Assembly: GCF_949628265.1 (NCBI RefSeq)
Contig: NC_088788.1
Location: 19,654,001 to 19,718,000 of the forward strand
Source: Cloeon dipterum
Lineage: Eukaryota; Arthropoda; Insecta; Ephemeroptera; Baetidae
Reading direction: 5' to 3'
DNA: 64,000 nucleotides
The notes below the pieces were generated by a model that saw nothing but the letters and a program-made list of their open reading frames with translations, did no database searches and was not told where the DNA came from. Shown here one piece after another: positions 35,511-54,500 of the stretch; the stretch's first letter is position 1, and each line of letters opens with the position of its first letter. A program made the translations under genes and the position numbers.

Positions 35511-37470
35511 TTTTCACTCTCTTTTCAATCAACAATTAACCTTTGTATAAAGAATAAAATTAATGTGTAACAATGAAATTAATTTTATTTTATTGAGCTT
35601 AAAATCGGCTCCAAAGCTATATTTAGAAAATAAAATGTTACGGTGTGTATATGCGAAATAAGGAAAAAGAATATTATCATCAACCGTTTTGCTTCTATAT
35701 TCTATAATTCAACCGATTCAACAGTTTGAAGGATTTTATAATCGCCATTCGCATAAAAAACAAGCACGTTGTTAAAAAAAATAATAAAAGATGTGAGTCT
35801 TACGATTACAATACGAAAACCTGTTTTGCATACTCGTCATGCTGCATACTGGGTCGGAGGAGCATTCCACGTGCTGCATTGCTGCATTGCTTGTGATACT
35901 TGTAGAATAACTGCTGAAATCACGAGACATGTGGCCCTTCGTTGGAAGTATTAATTATCATGGTCAATAATAGCATATGATTTATGACTTATATCAACAC
36001 AATAAAGCATTTCGTAAAGTGTCTCTGAGAAATTCTAAAGATTAGTATTTATAATTTGTTTACTATATAGATATTTAGGGTTATTTTAGAACTGTGAACC
36101 TCAAATTATATTATTTATCAGATGCTTTTAGTGTTTAATTGAACTCTGCTTTTAAACTCGTCCCAGCCACGTGCGATTAAAGAGTGGGCTGAGAACTCGT
36201 TGCAACTTAATCTCAAAATTTATTGTACCTGCTGGTAATAAAGGTAGAGGACGACTGCTTACAAATAAATATCATTTGCTCTTGATAATATATGTGCACC
36301 AAACGTTTTTAATTGCAAGAACAAGACACGCCATGAGGATCAAGTCTTGGTTAGTCTTTGCACTTTTTGTTGAAAATTAGAAACGAATTTTAATCAATAT
36401 GTGAGACAGCACCAATTATAAATAAGATGCAATAGTATTAATTGCACATAATTATAGATGTTTGTTATCACTTATTTAAAAAAAAGTACATCAAATATGA
36501 CAAATAAAAATCAAATATGACATAAAAAAGTGAGAAAGCAAACAACTTGATAAATCCTTGCTCTAAGGAGCAATGTTGAAATGGGTCCACTTTACACATC
36601 ATCTTATCCTATCCATGTATCACATGCATGTATATCTTTAGATTAATTAATATTGCCATATTCAATATATTTTTTGGCATTTTTATTTTTTTTTTATAAA
36701 AGAGCCAAAACATAATCAAACATTTCTATCATTGAAGTAAATAATGATTAGCCTGTAGCTATGCAAGCACGTTGCACATATATGTCAAGCGAATTGCCCA
36801 AAACAATATGGAGCAGGCGCTTTGGATGAAGTATTAGACTCAAAATGTGTACGACAGGAGGCGCTTTAAATATTGTACTTTCATTTTGATGTTTCATTAA
36901 AAATATAATACGTCAAATAATATAGTTCTTAAGAGGTTTGGTAATATTTTTAAATAAAATTACACTAAAAAATCGATCAGAAAAAGCAAAATAAGTGCGC
37001 CTGGTATTTTGCAGTCTCCTTCTGCGATTCAGAATGAAGAACGTAACGTGTGAAGCTTAAGCGTAATTAATACCCAATCAAGTCTAATCTGTTGATATGA
37101 TTTGCTGTTACTGATTTCAACTCTACGTTTTTTTTTTTTTAAAGAATTCTTCTGGGCAAATTAAAGCTTGAGTAACCCATGCTTGGACACGTAAATAAAC
37201 AACAATTGAATATTAAAATTTGGTGCTCCTCTAAATGAAAACTCCTTTCATGTAAGTAATCAATCAACATATCATAATTTATTGACGAATACAAATACAG
37301 TTAATGCACATCGCAAGCCCTCCGCTTGACCCCACATTGCTGTAACAACACGCTTTTTTAGTGAAATGAGGAGCAATACTAAAAGCACAATGCTGCGGCA
37401 ATCAAAATGGGACAGAGGCGCAGTTGAATCTAAAAATCAGTCTGTTTGAAGCAACACAGTTGAATCAGCA
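35511..37470. other. Intergenic, no gene seen
   Basis: AT-rich spacer with a T12 run near 37129-37140. A minus-strand AATAAA at 37278-37283 is the candidate poly(A) signal of AFG3L2. Short open frames here show no coding features. Confidence 0.55.
37278..37283 (-). terminator. Candidate poly(A) signal of AFG3L2
   Basis: AATAAA on the minus strand 188 nt downstream of the stop codon. Confidence 0.4.
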
Positions 37471-41619
<4,149 letters not shown>

Positions 41620-44600
41620 TTTTGGTGAAAGGCGTTAATTAATTCAACAATTCAAAATTTAGTTGCATCAGAAATTGGTCGAGCCGAAATTCATGTTTTC
41701 ACTGTGCAGGCACACCCCCTTCGTCTAGGTGCTTATCAGTGCTGCCAACCGTATTTTAAACACCTTCACATTTTTACTTCTTGGGTTTTAGCGGTTTTAG
41801 ATGTTAGAAATGAAATATTGATAAGGGTGTTTTAACTTGAATTCAATTTAAGTTTAGAGGGATTAAATTGTTTAGTTTAAATAACATTTTTTCAAATTGT
41901 AGTTGTTGATAATATAGTTTATAGATTCCACTAATATTAAATTATGGTTGGTATTTGAAATTTCTAGTTTGATGCAATGTTTTTGAAATTTGAAGCGCGG
42001 CAATTTGCAGCAGCACCTTGAAACCATGGGTTATTTTTTATTGGCAAATTCATTGGTTGATTCTGTTTGATGTTTGAGCTCTTGTATGTTTTAATTTACC
42101 CTCTACCGCGTATAGCAACATTGTTAACTTTAAAATTTCATTAACAATATAAAGATATAAATTTTGGTCTTTATGATTTTGATCATTTCATTTTTAATTG
42201 GCTTTTTCGGCGTTTTTTTTCAAATATCGGTGATGCCACCTACCATCAGCATCAAGATGTGGGCAATTTTTCATATTTTGTTATGGAATTTCGGAAATTT
42301 CAAAATTAATTGGTTTGATAGGTACGATATTTAATTAAATTTTCTTGCAACGTAGAGGGTGATCTAATAAAAGTACTTTTTATCTCTTACACAATTTTTT
42401 TAAATTTTTATTGTTTATATATAATGGTAAGCATCTTGCAATCTTGAATAATAAATAATGATTAGTGATTCGACGGCGTTGATAAATAGTCAATTCACCG
42501 CATCGCGCATTGTGTGAGACTCTGTGATATGTTCAACATGTTCCTCTCGCAGTCGGTGCACTCGCACCAACCCATAATACTGCGTCGATATAATATTGCA
42601 GCTACGTTCTTGAACCACGTTAGGCCTGAATTTAATTGTCCATTCTATCAATCAATTCACCGTAATCACAAACAATTGCTTTTGTCTTTTTTAGCTGTGT
42701 TGCATTATGATGAACAAAATATAATGAGTTGCTAAAAATTCGTCAAGGTACTGGACTCGCTGTGTGAGCTATAAATGTTTAATCTTCTCTCAGGCGCAAC
42801 GCAAAATCTTTTTACTTTCGAAGCTACTTGGATTGTTTTCAGGGAAATTGATTGATGTCTCAAATTTGATTATCAAACAATGTGTATATTCCTCCAATTT
42901 TAATTTCTTTCTCAATATAGTAGATTTCTCTCTATTAATTTTTCCCAAACAGAATTTTCTTCTACAACAATCTTACATCGATTCTCATATCACACTTTTG
43001 ATTTTTAATGCAAGTTGAAAAAATTAGTATGCAACTGTATGTTTTACCATTCTAGATTATAACACACATGTGCGTCAATCACATTGAGATTAATTATGAA
43101 ATCATGCTCACAAATTGAAACATACAAAATGTCGTTCTCTTTTTTTTGTTCACAGTTTCACATCTAGAGTTCGTGATCGATTGTTTAAATTGTTAAATCT
43201 ATTATGGTAATCATATAAAATGATGCAAAAACATACGATTTTTGTGTCAATGCTCGCAATACATGTCGTTCTCTACACTGAACATTTTCGATCCCCTGTC
43301 TTATTATAATCAACAATATATAAAATCCCACCCACTTAGTTCTTATGTACATTGTCTGCCCTTAAAAACCGGAAAGTACTGACTTTTTGACATATATAAT
43401 ACCAGTTTAGATCGACGAAATGACAATCATAACACCAAGGACTGAACTACACAGAGAGGACACATTGTTTTGTAAGAAAGGGACACATTCCTGTAAAAAA
43501 TCAACGTGAAAAAGGTAAAATGGAAGGTTTGGCAATTAATCAATCGGATCAAAATAACAATTATTTTATTTATTGTCAAATTGAGGTCTAGAGCATGAGG
43601 CCTTAGAACGTTCATTTTATTGTCTACTTCCACAAAAGCAGTACAAAATGAAAATATTAATCGAGTGCTTTTCGGAAGAGAAATAAGCTGATTGGTGTTG
43701 CTTTAAAGGCCTCACACTTTAGCCTGGTTTGGGATCAATTTTGTGCACATTCCTTGCTTCTCTGCATGCCGAGGGGGAACTAATCTGTAAGTCCACGCGC
43801 GCGTTTGCGGCTTTGAGAGTTGCTAAATATTGAGCTGATTCAGGCCTTCGGGTGTGAAAAACCAAAATAACCCTAGTGACTATAAACATGCACACTGAAG
43901 CACCTTGTGCAAGATGAAAATCCCAAGTCGTCTTGACAAAAAATTCGACGAGGAAGAGAGAAGAGAGGTGCGATCTCGTAAAATTTCTACGTCTACGCAA
44001 CTGGCTAAACACAATTTAGAAACTCGGTCCAACGGAAAATATGGACTTACACTTAATCAAATACGTGCTTGTGTGAGCCGCGCTGAAAGACTTTTTATGA
44101 GGAAACGAGTATTATATGCCTCTGTTCTCAACTTTTATTTTTACTTCCTCTGCTCTATCTCAAAATGTTCACCTAAGGAATCGAATTTGAAATTCGTCTC
44201 ACTACCGTCAGAAAGATCAAATGCGAATATAATTTCTTGTTTCTGGAAGTGCTATGAGTACGTTTTTTGGGTTTTCCGCTCTCGCAAGCTGCTTTTGTCT
44301 CTAGTCAGTGGAGTAAAAGCAGGGTTCAATTCAGTCTATATAATTACGACAAGAACGAGTTATCTGCGATTGAGAAAGCTGCAGCAGCAAAGTGCCAAAA
44401 CGATGATGTACAAAGAATCGCGGTTTGTGATATGGGGATGAACACTATAGGGGACCTTGGTAAAAGTGAGTGTGCCAAGTACCTAAAGGGTCACTCTCGG
44501 AAAGCCGTGTCCAGTGCTGACGCACAATCTTGCAGACTTGCTTTATTCTGTCTAATTCTTGACTAATTTTATTTTTAATTTTTATTTAATGGTTTGTTAA

Positions 44601-45553
44601 ATGGACCTAACATATTTTTAGATCTGCAAAAACGTGTCTTTCGAGCACGAACTTCCTAGGAGACTTTTTACACAGTGGTAGACAGCTCTGACACATAGTA
44701 GTAGAAGTTATAATTCACATTTTGAGCGCTAATACACACTGCACGAAATAACTTCTTGTTACAATTTGATTTCTCCCTCTTTGTACTTGATAAAATAACA
44801 TATTTTACGCACGCTCCACATGACATCTTGAGTTCTATCTATACACATCTTTGAAACGGAGGAAAACACGGTCTGCTAGTGAGACAAAATTCACGAACTG
44901 ACACACAGCACCATTTTAATGATTTCATAACGTTTAAATACAAATTGAAAGATTCTCGTGTAAGCTCAGGTTTTCACTTATACAATTACATAGCAACGTG
45001 TAGTCCCTGATTTGAAATTAGGCTACTCATTATATAATCCGCGAGACTCCCTATACAAAGCGCTCTGGATCTGCAACCTTGCTGCCGTGTATATGCAAAA
45101 CGTTAAATGAGCCTACGTCGACTATGAGCCACAGATTTATTAGTTGATTAGTGCAGTTCAAAGTTAGCAAATCCAGCCGCGATCCGGTCGAATAATCGGC
45201 AGACTCGTGCCTAAAATACTAGTGCGAGCCGAAATGAAGAAAAAAACGTCTCATTAAGAATCGGCCACTGCGCGATGATTCTGAGCATGCAAAAATTGAC
45301 ACTTCTTTCCTCGTGTGGGTGTGATTCGGATTTGCCGAGAGCTAAAAAAGTGACAGTCCGTATGCGTGCGTGTGCGCCGTGAACAAGCATAGCAGTCCGC
45401 CGGTTGTCGGCCGGGGTCCGGTTGCCGCGTCGCGAAATGCAGAAGCTCGAACGCGAGAAGAAAAAGCGACTCTTGGGCGATGGCTTAGAAGAGCAAGAAC
45501 CCGACCCTCGTGCGCCGAGAGTCGCCCTTGCTCCTCCGAGCCATCCCCAACTG
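41620..45553. other. AFG3L2 upstream region and alpha-catulin 3' flank, no further gene supported
   Basis: 41620-41760 is the 5' flank of AFG3L2. 41760-43700 is very AT-rich with nothing recognisable. 43700-45553 is probably the long 3' UTR and flank of alpha-catulin; a minus-strand AATAAA lies at 44542-44547. A 178-codon plus-strand frame at 43905-44441 has no family likeness and is not called. Confidence 0.5.
44542..44547 (-). terminator. Candidate poly(A) signal of alpha-catulin
   Basis: AATAAA on the minus strand about 1 kb beyond the stop codon; nearer hexamers are not obvious. Confidence 0.3.
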
Positions 45554-48500
45554 TCATATGCTCGGGTCGCCGCCCCCGCCCGCCCCCATCTTGCAGCCGT
45601 CGGCGCCACCCCCGCCGCCTCCGCCGTCGTCGTCGCGGCCGAACGTGTTGCCGCCGCCCGACGAGTTCCGACTGTTGCCAGAGCCGTCCAGCCCGCGGAA
45701 GTCCAGATTGTACTGAAAATGCATAGGAGAATTAGTGCAAAACTCAGAGATGAAGATCAATAGTAAAAAAGCAAAAGCTTGATGATAAAGAATCCTCTCT
45801 ATCTTCTGCTTCCATCGCTTTTAATGCGTGATGTCGCAGAAAAACGAGTTCACCGGGGTTGCAAAGCAATAATTTCTAATCGTTATAAAACTATCAAGTG
45901 TCATAATTTAATATGAAATGAACTGAAAACAATAGCATTCCTCAAAATCAAACCATACAAAAAGCATTGTAAATATTAACTCATATATATACATCCAAGT
46001 TATATAGTCGCCGGGGAAAATGTCAAGCAGTTTTCTTGCGCGACGCGGTAATGTTAGTTGAAAAACTCCATCAGCATAAATTTGGTGGAATTGCAAGAGC
46101 AAATCACCAACAAAAAGCTTGGAAAATTGGTCGTGATAAGTAATATCGTAAAAGGGCCTCCTCGGAGCAGACAAAAAGAAAGACTGTTTGTTTTGAACAG
46201 AAATAGCCAATTGCTCTATTTGCTCATTAAAAATTGTTGCTGGCGCGCTGGAGCGTCTGAGGCTCCGAGAAAATCGAACTAGCTAGAAAGGGCCGTTGGC
46301 AAAAGGCAATAAAGTGCGTGCACTCGCAGCGAGATGACGAGCAAAGGACTCGAGGCAAACGGACGCTCTCATAATTAGCACTTTTATTAGTTTCGTTATT
46401 ATTATAGTCGGCATGCGGCAGTAAAGTCGTGTCTCCTGCCGAGTACGCCGGGTTGCAGCCGCGCCAAACCGTCAAAAGAGCCATAAACCTATGGCATGAG
46501 AGGCAGGTCGTTCCGAGCCGGAGCTCCTTTTAGTCCGAACGATTATGGTCACTATCCGGATTTGTTTTCACCAGCAAATTGCACTAATTTACTTGTCACA
46601 AACAGACAAATAACTAACAAAGATTTTAGAATTTAAATATTCCCCTTATTTTTACTATAAAGTTCTTCAATGGAATCTTTGTGTGGATTTTATTTTGCAA
46701 GCGAAGAACTGCTGATATCGCCTGAGTCACCTAAACAACTACTGTTGAGCACAAGAAGAAATTATCAAATTTAAAGTATATCAACCTTTTGTAATTTTTA
46801 TTTAATGTCATTATACAGACAATAAAAGGGTTCCCTCCCAATTATTTCGATTAATGAGTCCGCAGCATGGTAGTGTTTTAAGTCCTAGTAACAATTAAAT
46901 GAAGGTTTGATTTTGTATCTTGGCCATATTGAAATTTATCTAACGATTGAAGTCAACAAACAATTTTACTACATTTGAAAAGAAACAATGGAATCAAATT
47001 TTAGATTCTATAAGTAATTTTACTGCAGATCAGCAGAGCAACTATGCCCCATGCATCCCCAAATTCAAAGCAATAAAAAATATCTTTTTTTGTAACTATT
47101 TTCAAAGTTTTACACGTGCGTTTGAATATTCTGAGCTGGGTATGCAGCACCGGTTGCCTGCCATTTGAGCGTTAAAATCAATATTTAAAGTGAAGCAACA
47201 GCCGATCCATAAAGCTAAATATCCATCAGAGCGATTTGCCGAAAGTAGCGAGCGGTCGGGTCGACCCGCACCAATCAAAAGCCAGACGCACGAACGTACA
47301 TTTTCGCACAGAGAGATGAATATTACACTTTTGATCGGCGGAGCTCTCCGCCGAGATGATGGAAACTCAGCCAGCAGCTATTTACTTTTATGCTGCCACG
47401 ACTCGTCAGTTTAGAGGGCGAAATATTGCTGATGCTTCAAATAATACTTTCAGCGCCGAAGCAGAAATTGCCGAAATTGCTGCCTTGTTGTACAGCGAGA
47501 AAAGTTCACCTCAACCTAATGGGGTGGTTTCTTTTACACAATGTTAGAAAGACGTGTGGAATAGGCGAAATTGAACCAATTTTACCGCATTGGTTAACCA
47601 GTAAACACCCCCGCCCTTGTTTCGTCACGTATGAATTTATTGTTAGAAGTAAACATAAAACAAGAAGCAAGTTTTTTTAGTAGGCATTGGCGCTCCCCGA
47701 TGTCGTTAAAAATTAACAAGCAGTATCTCTTCTTCCCGAGGAATTCCTGCTTACTTTTTCTGACGCGCGGAGGAATGTTAATTGCCCCAAGGGCGCTAAC
47801 GGACCGTGTCGATTAATTGGCGGCTAAAGCGTGTTATTCTCGTGAGGTGAAGCGCAGCTTGGTTTTTTAGTTCGTTAGATGGTCACACACTCGACTCTTT
47901 ATGACCAACCTTTCGTGTCTTTGCAACTAGTCGATGGATTTAAGTCTCGTTATCGATTGAGGACGGTGCAAGGTGGGAAACAACCACGAATCCATCCCTT
48001 GAGTTGTGCACTTAATTTGCTCGGGCATCAGTAAAGTGTACTAAAAATAGAAATAAAAAAGATGTAAAAGGAAAATGGATTAAAACCTTCAACTGAAGTA
48101 CAGGAGAAGCTGAAAAACTAGTGAACCAAAAACTGATAGAAAAGTTCGGACAAGATTTTAAAATATCGAATTTAAAGAAATTTCACTGATTTTTACTCAC
48201 TTTTGTGGCGCACATGAAGCACGTGGAAACGACTTTGGCAATGACGTTCATGAGGCTCTTCGTTTGCGTGATCACGGCGTCCACCTTGTTGAACGTGGCT
48301 GCCTTGCCAACCGTGGAAATCTTGACGGTGAACTGCAGCTGTTGCACGTGCGTCGGCACGCCATCCAGCTGCGCCAGGAGCTCCTTCTTTGGGCCACCCT
48401 GTGGCACTTGGTAGCTGAACTGCCTCACCACCTTGTACAGTCTGTTGGCCTCCTCGGCGAAATACTCGGCCTGCGTGAACAGGTCCTGCGTCGTTTTCAG

Positions 48501-51500
48501 GGCGCCCTCACCCCGGGTAAACTGGTACATACTGGAGGCAAATCAAAGAGTTGGAAAATTGGAGTTTTTAGTTGCAAATACTCCAAAAATTAATTTTAAA
48601 CTTCAAAGAAACTCAGCATTTAAATAAGAACATCACCTAGTTTTTTATGTACTGTAAGATGAATATTACATTTTATGCTATTTTTTTGTGCAAATTGTTG
48701 ACTTTCTTTTCCCGAGATTCTATGTGAGAAAATGCAGCTTCGATAAATCCCTGGTTGAATTTGATCTCAATATTAATTGCAAGAGGTCTCAGCAAGCCAT
48801 GCTGCACACCGCGCCAGCCAGCAAATTACGGGTCATGTAATAAGCCGCCTCCGTGAATTTGGCTAATCTACACCCAGTCGCTGTTCAAAAAGTTGAAAAA
48901 TTAAAGCGTGCCAGTGCCCCATTAAACTTCACTGTGTCGTCTAATTTGGGTGCTGTAATTCTAATTACAACAGTAATTAATATGCGTAGTCGAGGTGTAT
49001 CTTTAGACCTATTCTTTTACTTTTTTGGTAAGTTTTTATTACCACAGTCTTATTATTACTACTATAATTACCTGTGTTAGCTATGGCTATTACTATAATT
49101 TTCTGCCTCGTAATTTAAATACTTAATTCTTTGACCCTAACAATTTTCTCAGCCGTGCCAGCCGTCGGTGAAAATAATCTGCCACCGCCGGGCCGAAATT
49201 CGGCTAAGCCAGCTGCTAACTTAAAATTAAGCTGCTGAGACCTCTTTATTTAAATTGCTATACATCGCCTCTTGACTGATTGAGCACATTTCCCCTTAGT
49301 TGTTTTCACACACATGTAATGCAAAGAGAAACGATGTATGCAACCTGCTGGACAGCCTTGCTAAGAAATTGCCTAATATTTTATCAGACGAGTTTTACCT
49401 GAAAGCCATGGAAGACATGTTCTTCGCCCTTTTGACGATATCGTTGTTTTCGTGCTCCATCGCTGAGCCTTGGCCGCCCTGACCACCATGGTTGCCAAGT
49501 TGAGCACCCTCCTGTTGCCACCTGTCCGTCTCCGCGTCCATCTCTGAGGTGATTAACTTCATCTCCAAACCAGCTTTGGCGATTTTCGCTTGCTCCTGAA
49601 AAATTTCGATGAGTAAACACGTCCTCCTCTCGAAAATTGATCAAATTTATACCTCCGAGTCTAGAATCGATGGTTTCAGTGCCTTGCTGGTCGTGCCGTG
49701 TTTCTGCAAGCAAAGAGCCCTGATTTGAGACCACCGACAAAGAGCAATCAGTTGCAAACAAATTATTATACCGGCCACCAAATAAATTGGCAATCAAGCA
49801 AAAGCGACCGATAATGACCGACCGCACATTTTAGCGTTCGGCGTATTCGTCCAAAGGGAGTAAGCAGCACGCTAGTGCAGCCCGCCCGGCAAAAAGCTGC
49901 GTCAAAAGCACATGCATCATCATTAGGGGCGGATTTTATGCCAGCGGCCACGGCCGTTTGAATAAACAGAAGGGCGGCTGCTTTTTCCCGGCTCTTTCGC
50001 AGCGGGTCGCTGCAAATGTACCCAAACTTTTGCGAGCAGTCTGCCTAATCTTCTCCACAAAAGAAGGTGGCTAAAAGTAGCTTACATAAAAGTGAACTCA
50101 TCTTAATTAACTTGCTTAAAAAATATAGCTTCTTGCTTCCTTTGAAATAAAAAAATATCTAGTTCGATTAGATTCTCTCTTCTATAACATTAATGAAATT
50201 TTCATGATCTTTCTTTTGGTACCATTCCATTTTATTTTGACGAAGTGTAAGTTAAGCGGTAAATAAAAAATTAAATATTACTCAAAAAATTTGGTCTTTG
50301 AAATCTCAAATAATCATATAAAGTTATAAAGAAGGCGCAAATTTAAATTTTGGATCCATTTCACATTTTTATCCCATAATATTTCAATAATGCAAATAAT
50401 GATAAATAATAATAATTTATTTTCAACCAAAAATTCCTATTTCAAAGTATGTTGTATTTTGTGCCTTTATTTTTGCAAGGCTAGAGTTAACCAGAATGAT
50501 ATCGTTCACTATCCCCATTAAAACTGGTAATCCGGTTGAATGCGCATGATTTGAGATAAACGCAGGTTCCCCTGCAGCATCCATCCATGCGTCCGTTGGG
50601 CTGATTATTTTTGGAGCGTTTTGATCGATACATCAGCAGCCGCAGCAGAGAGTAATGGCATTTGGAGCGGTTTTGACTGAGTGTGACGCCTCAAGTGCCA
50701 CCCCTGACGTCACCAGCCATATGGCACAGGGGTGGTTGGGGGCCCAAGGGCCTGGGAGTGTACTTACGCCGGGTCGAGGCAGCGACATGTACACCTGCTT
50801 GTCGCCCTGACGCAGCCGACACGCCTCGCTCACGTCCCGAGACACCGTCGTCACGTCCGACATCAGACCGTGCCACATGTCCGCAAACACTGAAACCAAA
50901 GGACAGAAATCGAACGAGTCAGCAAGGTTTATTTGTCGCCAACCACATTAATTTTCGAAAAAAATTATTTTTCTCGATCATTTTCAGTTTCACAGAGATT
51001 GTTCACATGATACTTGAAAAACAATATTGAAAAAAATTGTAAAAATCAAAATTTTCTCAATGATACAACTTATTTTAATAAAAATTATTTAAAATAATAA
51101 TCTGGCTCTCGTGACATTTAAATTACATAAGAGTTATAATTGGACATAATAAATTATTGATTAAAATTATGACGACACTAGATGTTTTTACTCAGGAAAA
51201 AAGTACAGCTCTGGAAAGGAAGTTATCGTCGTTAATCAGTATAGAGAAATCGCAGTGACGCCAGAACTCCTCAAAAGTTGCCTCGTCAGACGCGCAGTAG
51301 GCAATGATAACAATAAATAATTTATCACGGTGTCGGCAGTGGCAAAAAGTGCGTTTGTATGTACTCTTGAGTTTGCTCTGACAATAGCTATTCCGATGGC
51401 AGAGAGCAGGAAAACACATCATAGATAGAGAGAAAGTTTGTGCGGCGAATGTGAGCATGCATCGTGGAGAGAGCAAGTTTGCGTGCGCGACGAACAACAC

Positions 51501-54500
51501 AGCGGAGAACGAAAGGGATGTCAACAACGCGCTGTTTCATCTCTAGAGTTTTCATTCCACTTATTCCGGCAGCATCGGTGTTATAAATGGCAAAGTGGTG
51601 TGATTCATCGCGTGTAGTCGAGCAAAAATGATAAACGCGAGGAAAACAGAAATGGAATTTTGATTTACAGTGACTCTATCGCCGTTGTTCTGCGCGATTG
51701 CCGCGTAGCTGAATATGAGGAATGGCGTTTTCTGTGTGTATTTTGGAGAGTTGGAAGGAAAATAAGTTTACCTTCGAGGTTTTCTTTGGCAATTTTTGAG
51801 GTAGGATGTAAAGCCAGCGTATGAGCAGCAGTCAACACTTGAGGTCCGTAAATTCGTAGGTTGATTTCCGTGTACTTTGCCGACACCTGCAAGGCGTCTG
51901 TGCTGGCAACGTGCCGCAGCATTTTACATATCTGTCAAACCGAGAGAAAGCGTGAAAGGCAAAAAATATTAACAGCTTCGAAAATGACAAAAAGAAAAGA
52001 TTAAAGTAGACATATCTAAATGAAATTCTACCAGGTCAACAACTCGTATCACTCGAAATTTTTCTCAGAAGTTAAAAAGAATGGTTCAGCACTTTTAAAT
52101 GGATTGCAGATGTCAGAGACAGCTAAGAAAGAGAACGGGTGCGCGCACAAAGAAAATAGAATATAGAGAAAAGAATTGTCACCTCTAAAACATGCTCGAG
52201 GTGCTCGCTAAACTTGGCCGAGGCCTCTTCCAGTCTCTCTGTGTCTGAGGCGAGGGCCGAGTTTCGCACGCAGGACATGAGTTCGACCCCCGCCCTCGCC
52301 ACGCTGCCCAGGTCTGCACTTTGTGCATGGGTGGTCGCCTGCAGCTGGGCCCGCAGCTCACGCGTCGTCCGCAACACGTCCTGCAGACTGCCTTCCATGT
52401 CTGCGTTGGCATCCATCTGGGCAGTCTGTTGCGGTCCATCCAACTGCGGCATTAAAACAAACAAACCTTGAGCAGCTAGATTTTTTAAATAATACTGAAA
52501 TAAATGTTGGACCTGATTAATTTTGAACAAACGTGGATCCACCAGAATTTTAACAGGGCGGACAATTCGATCATATAGAAAGATATTAATTTAATTAGTT
52601 TTAAGGAGAAGATAGCTCTATACTTATTTTTAAGTTTTTATTTATTTTTTGGATCATTTTTATCAGAGAAATTTTGCATATTTTGGGCATGCATAAAATT
52701 GTATCCTGATTAGGAGTGTATGAACTGCAGAGCTGGGCAAAGTTCACAAGCTCCACAATAAATTACGTCACAAAGATGGACACATTACACAAATACGTAT
52801 TATTTATGTGATCCGGCAGCGTGTGGTTAAGTCACGTAATGCCGATCCGGGGTTTGCGTAATCTTGAGCAGGGTTAGTCATATTTTGTGTTTGTGTTCGC
52901 AGTCAGTGTGCAGCGGGAAGCCGTTTCTCGGGCTGCGTGCTGAGAAAATAAGCAGCTCAGGCGGCTTTCGCCGGCTCACGCAGTCGATACACAAACGCAT
53001 AAAATTTAATCCGGCGCTGCGCCAGGGAAGCGCGTGATTTGACCCAGAATGGCGGCGAATTAACCGGCTGTGAGCTCCAAATGCGATAATTTATCTCGAC
53101 ACCCACAGGCGTCCTTGATAAATTGGGCTCCTCTGTGGGAGAGTGCTGAGCCGCATTAGCACATCAGCCTTGACTTCATTAGGATTCCTTTTGGTTCGCT
53201 TCTTTTCCAGCGACTTGTATGTTTGCCTTGTAATAAGTCGTTTGCATTCCAACTTTCCCTCGGCCACCGGGATATATATCAAAAGTCGGCAGCAAGGCTT
53301 GTTAAACAGAGCGAGAGACAAGTAAAAGCTTGCTGCATGGGGTCAAGGCTCTTTTTGACCCCTCAGCACATCATTTGTGAATTTTCCGCCGGGCTTCTTA
53401 CACTTAAATGATGCAATAGTTTTGTGACGAGGTCTTTGTAAATTTTTGATGCTCTTCTAAATGCTAAAAGTGAAGCCAAAATTCCAATTTAACTAATAGG
53501 GAAATTTATCCTGATCGGTGGGATAATAAACTAATTTACTAAGCAAGATTGTACGTCGAAAAATGGAAGAAAGTTCAAAATTGGGACTGGAATTTTTTTC
53601 CTGCTTGAATGTGAAGAGTAAAAAATATCAGAATTTTGCAAGAGTAAGGTTAATAATTCTGGCATCTCTTTGCACTTATCTCAGTTCATTCATTACTTGT
53701 ACTTGCCGTCGCAGCAAAAAATTGTATGTACAACTTTCAAATTCAATCTGGAAGTTTTACCTTTTTTAACCTCTAAAATTCATCAAATGTGTCAAAATTT
53801 AAATTATCCCTGCAATTTGTTTTGGAAATGGTTGCTCGCTGAAAAATTTAAGTCCAGGAAGAATATTTCAAGCATCGTTTACGATTTTAGAGTTGTTAGT
53901 TTCCCATGATATAACATTTAGCTGGATACCACGCGTTCAAAAGATATGTAAGGTAGCAGGACTTTATCAAAAGCGCGGCCTAATGCAAGTTAAACTCACG
54001 CCAGAGATGTTTGAAATGAAAACGAGTAACTCACAATTAGCCCGTTGCGTAGCAACTGCGAAAGCTCCATTTTGGCGCGATCGCAGAGCATGAGGATGTT
54101 TTCCCTGTGTTCGTGGCTGGTGTAGGCCGAGTCCGTGAAGTCCTGACACCTCTCGATGGCCTGCTCCAGAGATCCCGCGAGTCGCTCTCTCGTGGTGCCG
54201 ACTCCACCCGTCACCGCGGAGCTGCTCCCTATTGCTGTCAATCTTGTCAGCTCAATTAACGATTCAAAGTGGCGCAGAGCACCAACTACTGTCCTACTCG
54301 CGTCCCAGTCCTCCTACAAAAATTTTGATTCCGGTTTAGAAATTTTATAGCAATCTGGGCAATCTAGAAAACGAATGAGGCATGAAAAGATAAGGCAAAA
54401 GAAAAAATAAATTAACAAATTGATTTTTTACAAATTCCTTTCAATTCAATTAATTTTTAAATCATATAAAATTGGTGTTTCCTTGCAAATATTCTGCTTT

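Noticed and set aside
43905-44441. 178-codon plus-strand frame
   Set aside because: No recognisable domain, Ser/Lys/aromatic composition of random AT-rich DNA, and it lies opposite the probable catulin 3' UTR. It could be tested by homology search.
45370-45763. Plus-strand frames of 118-119 codons, Arg/Pro-rich
   Set aside because: Antisense shadows of the GC-rich catulin C-terminal exon.
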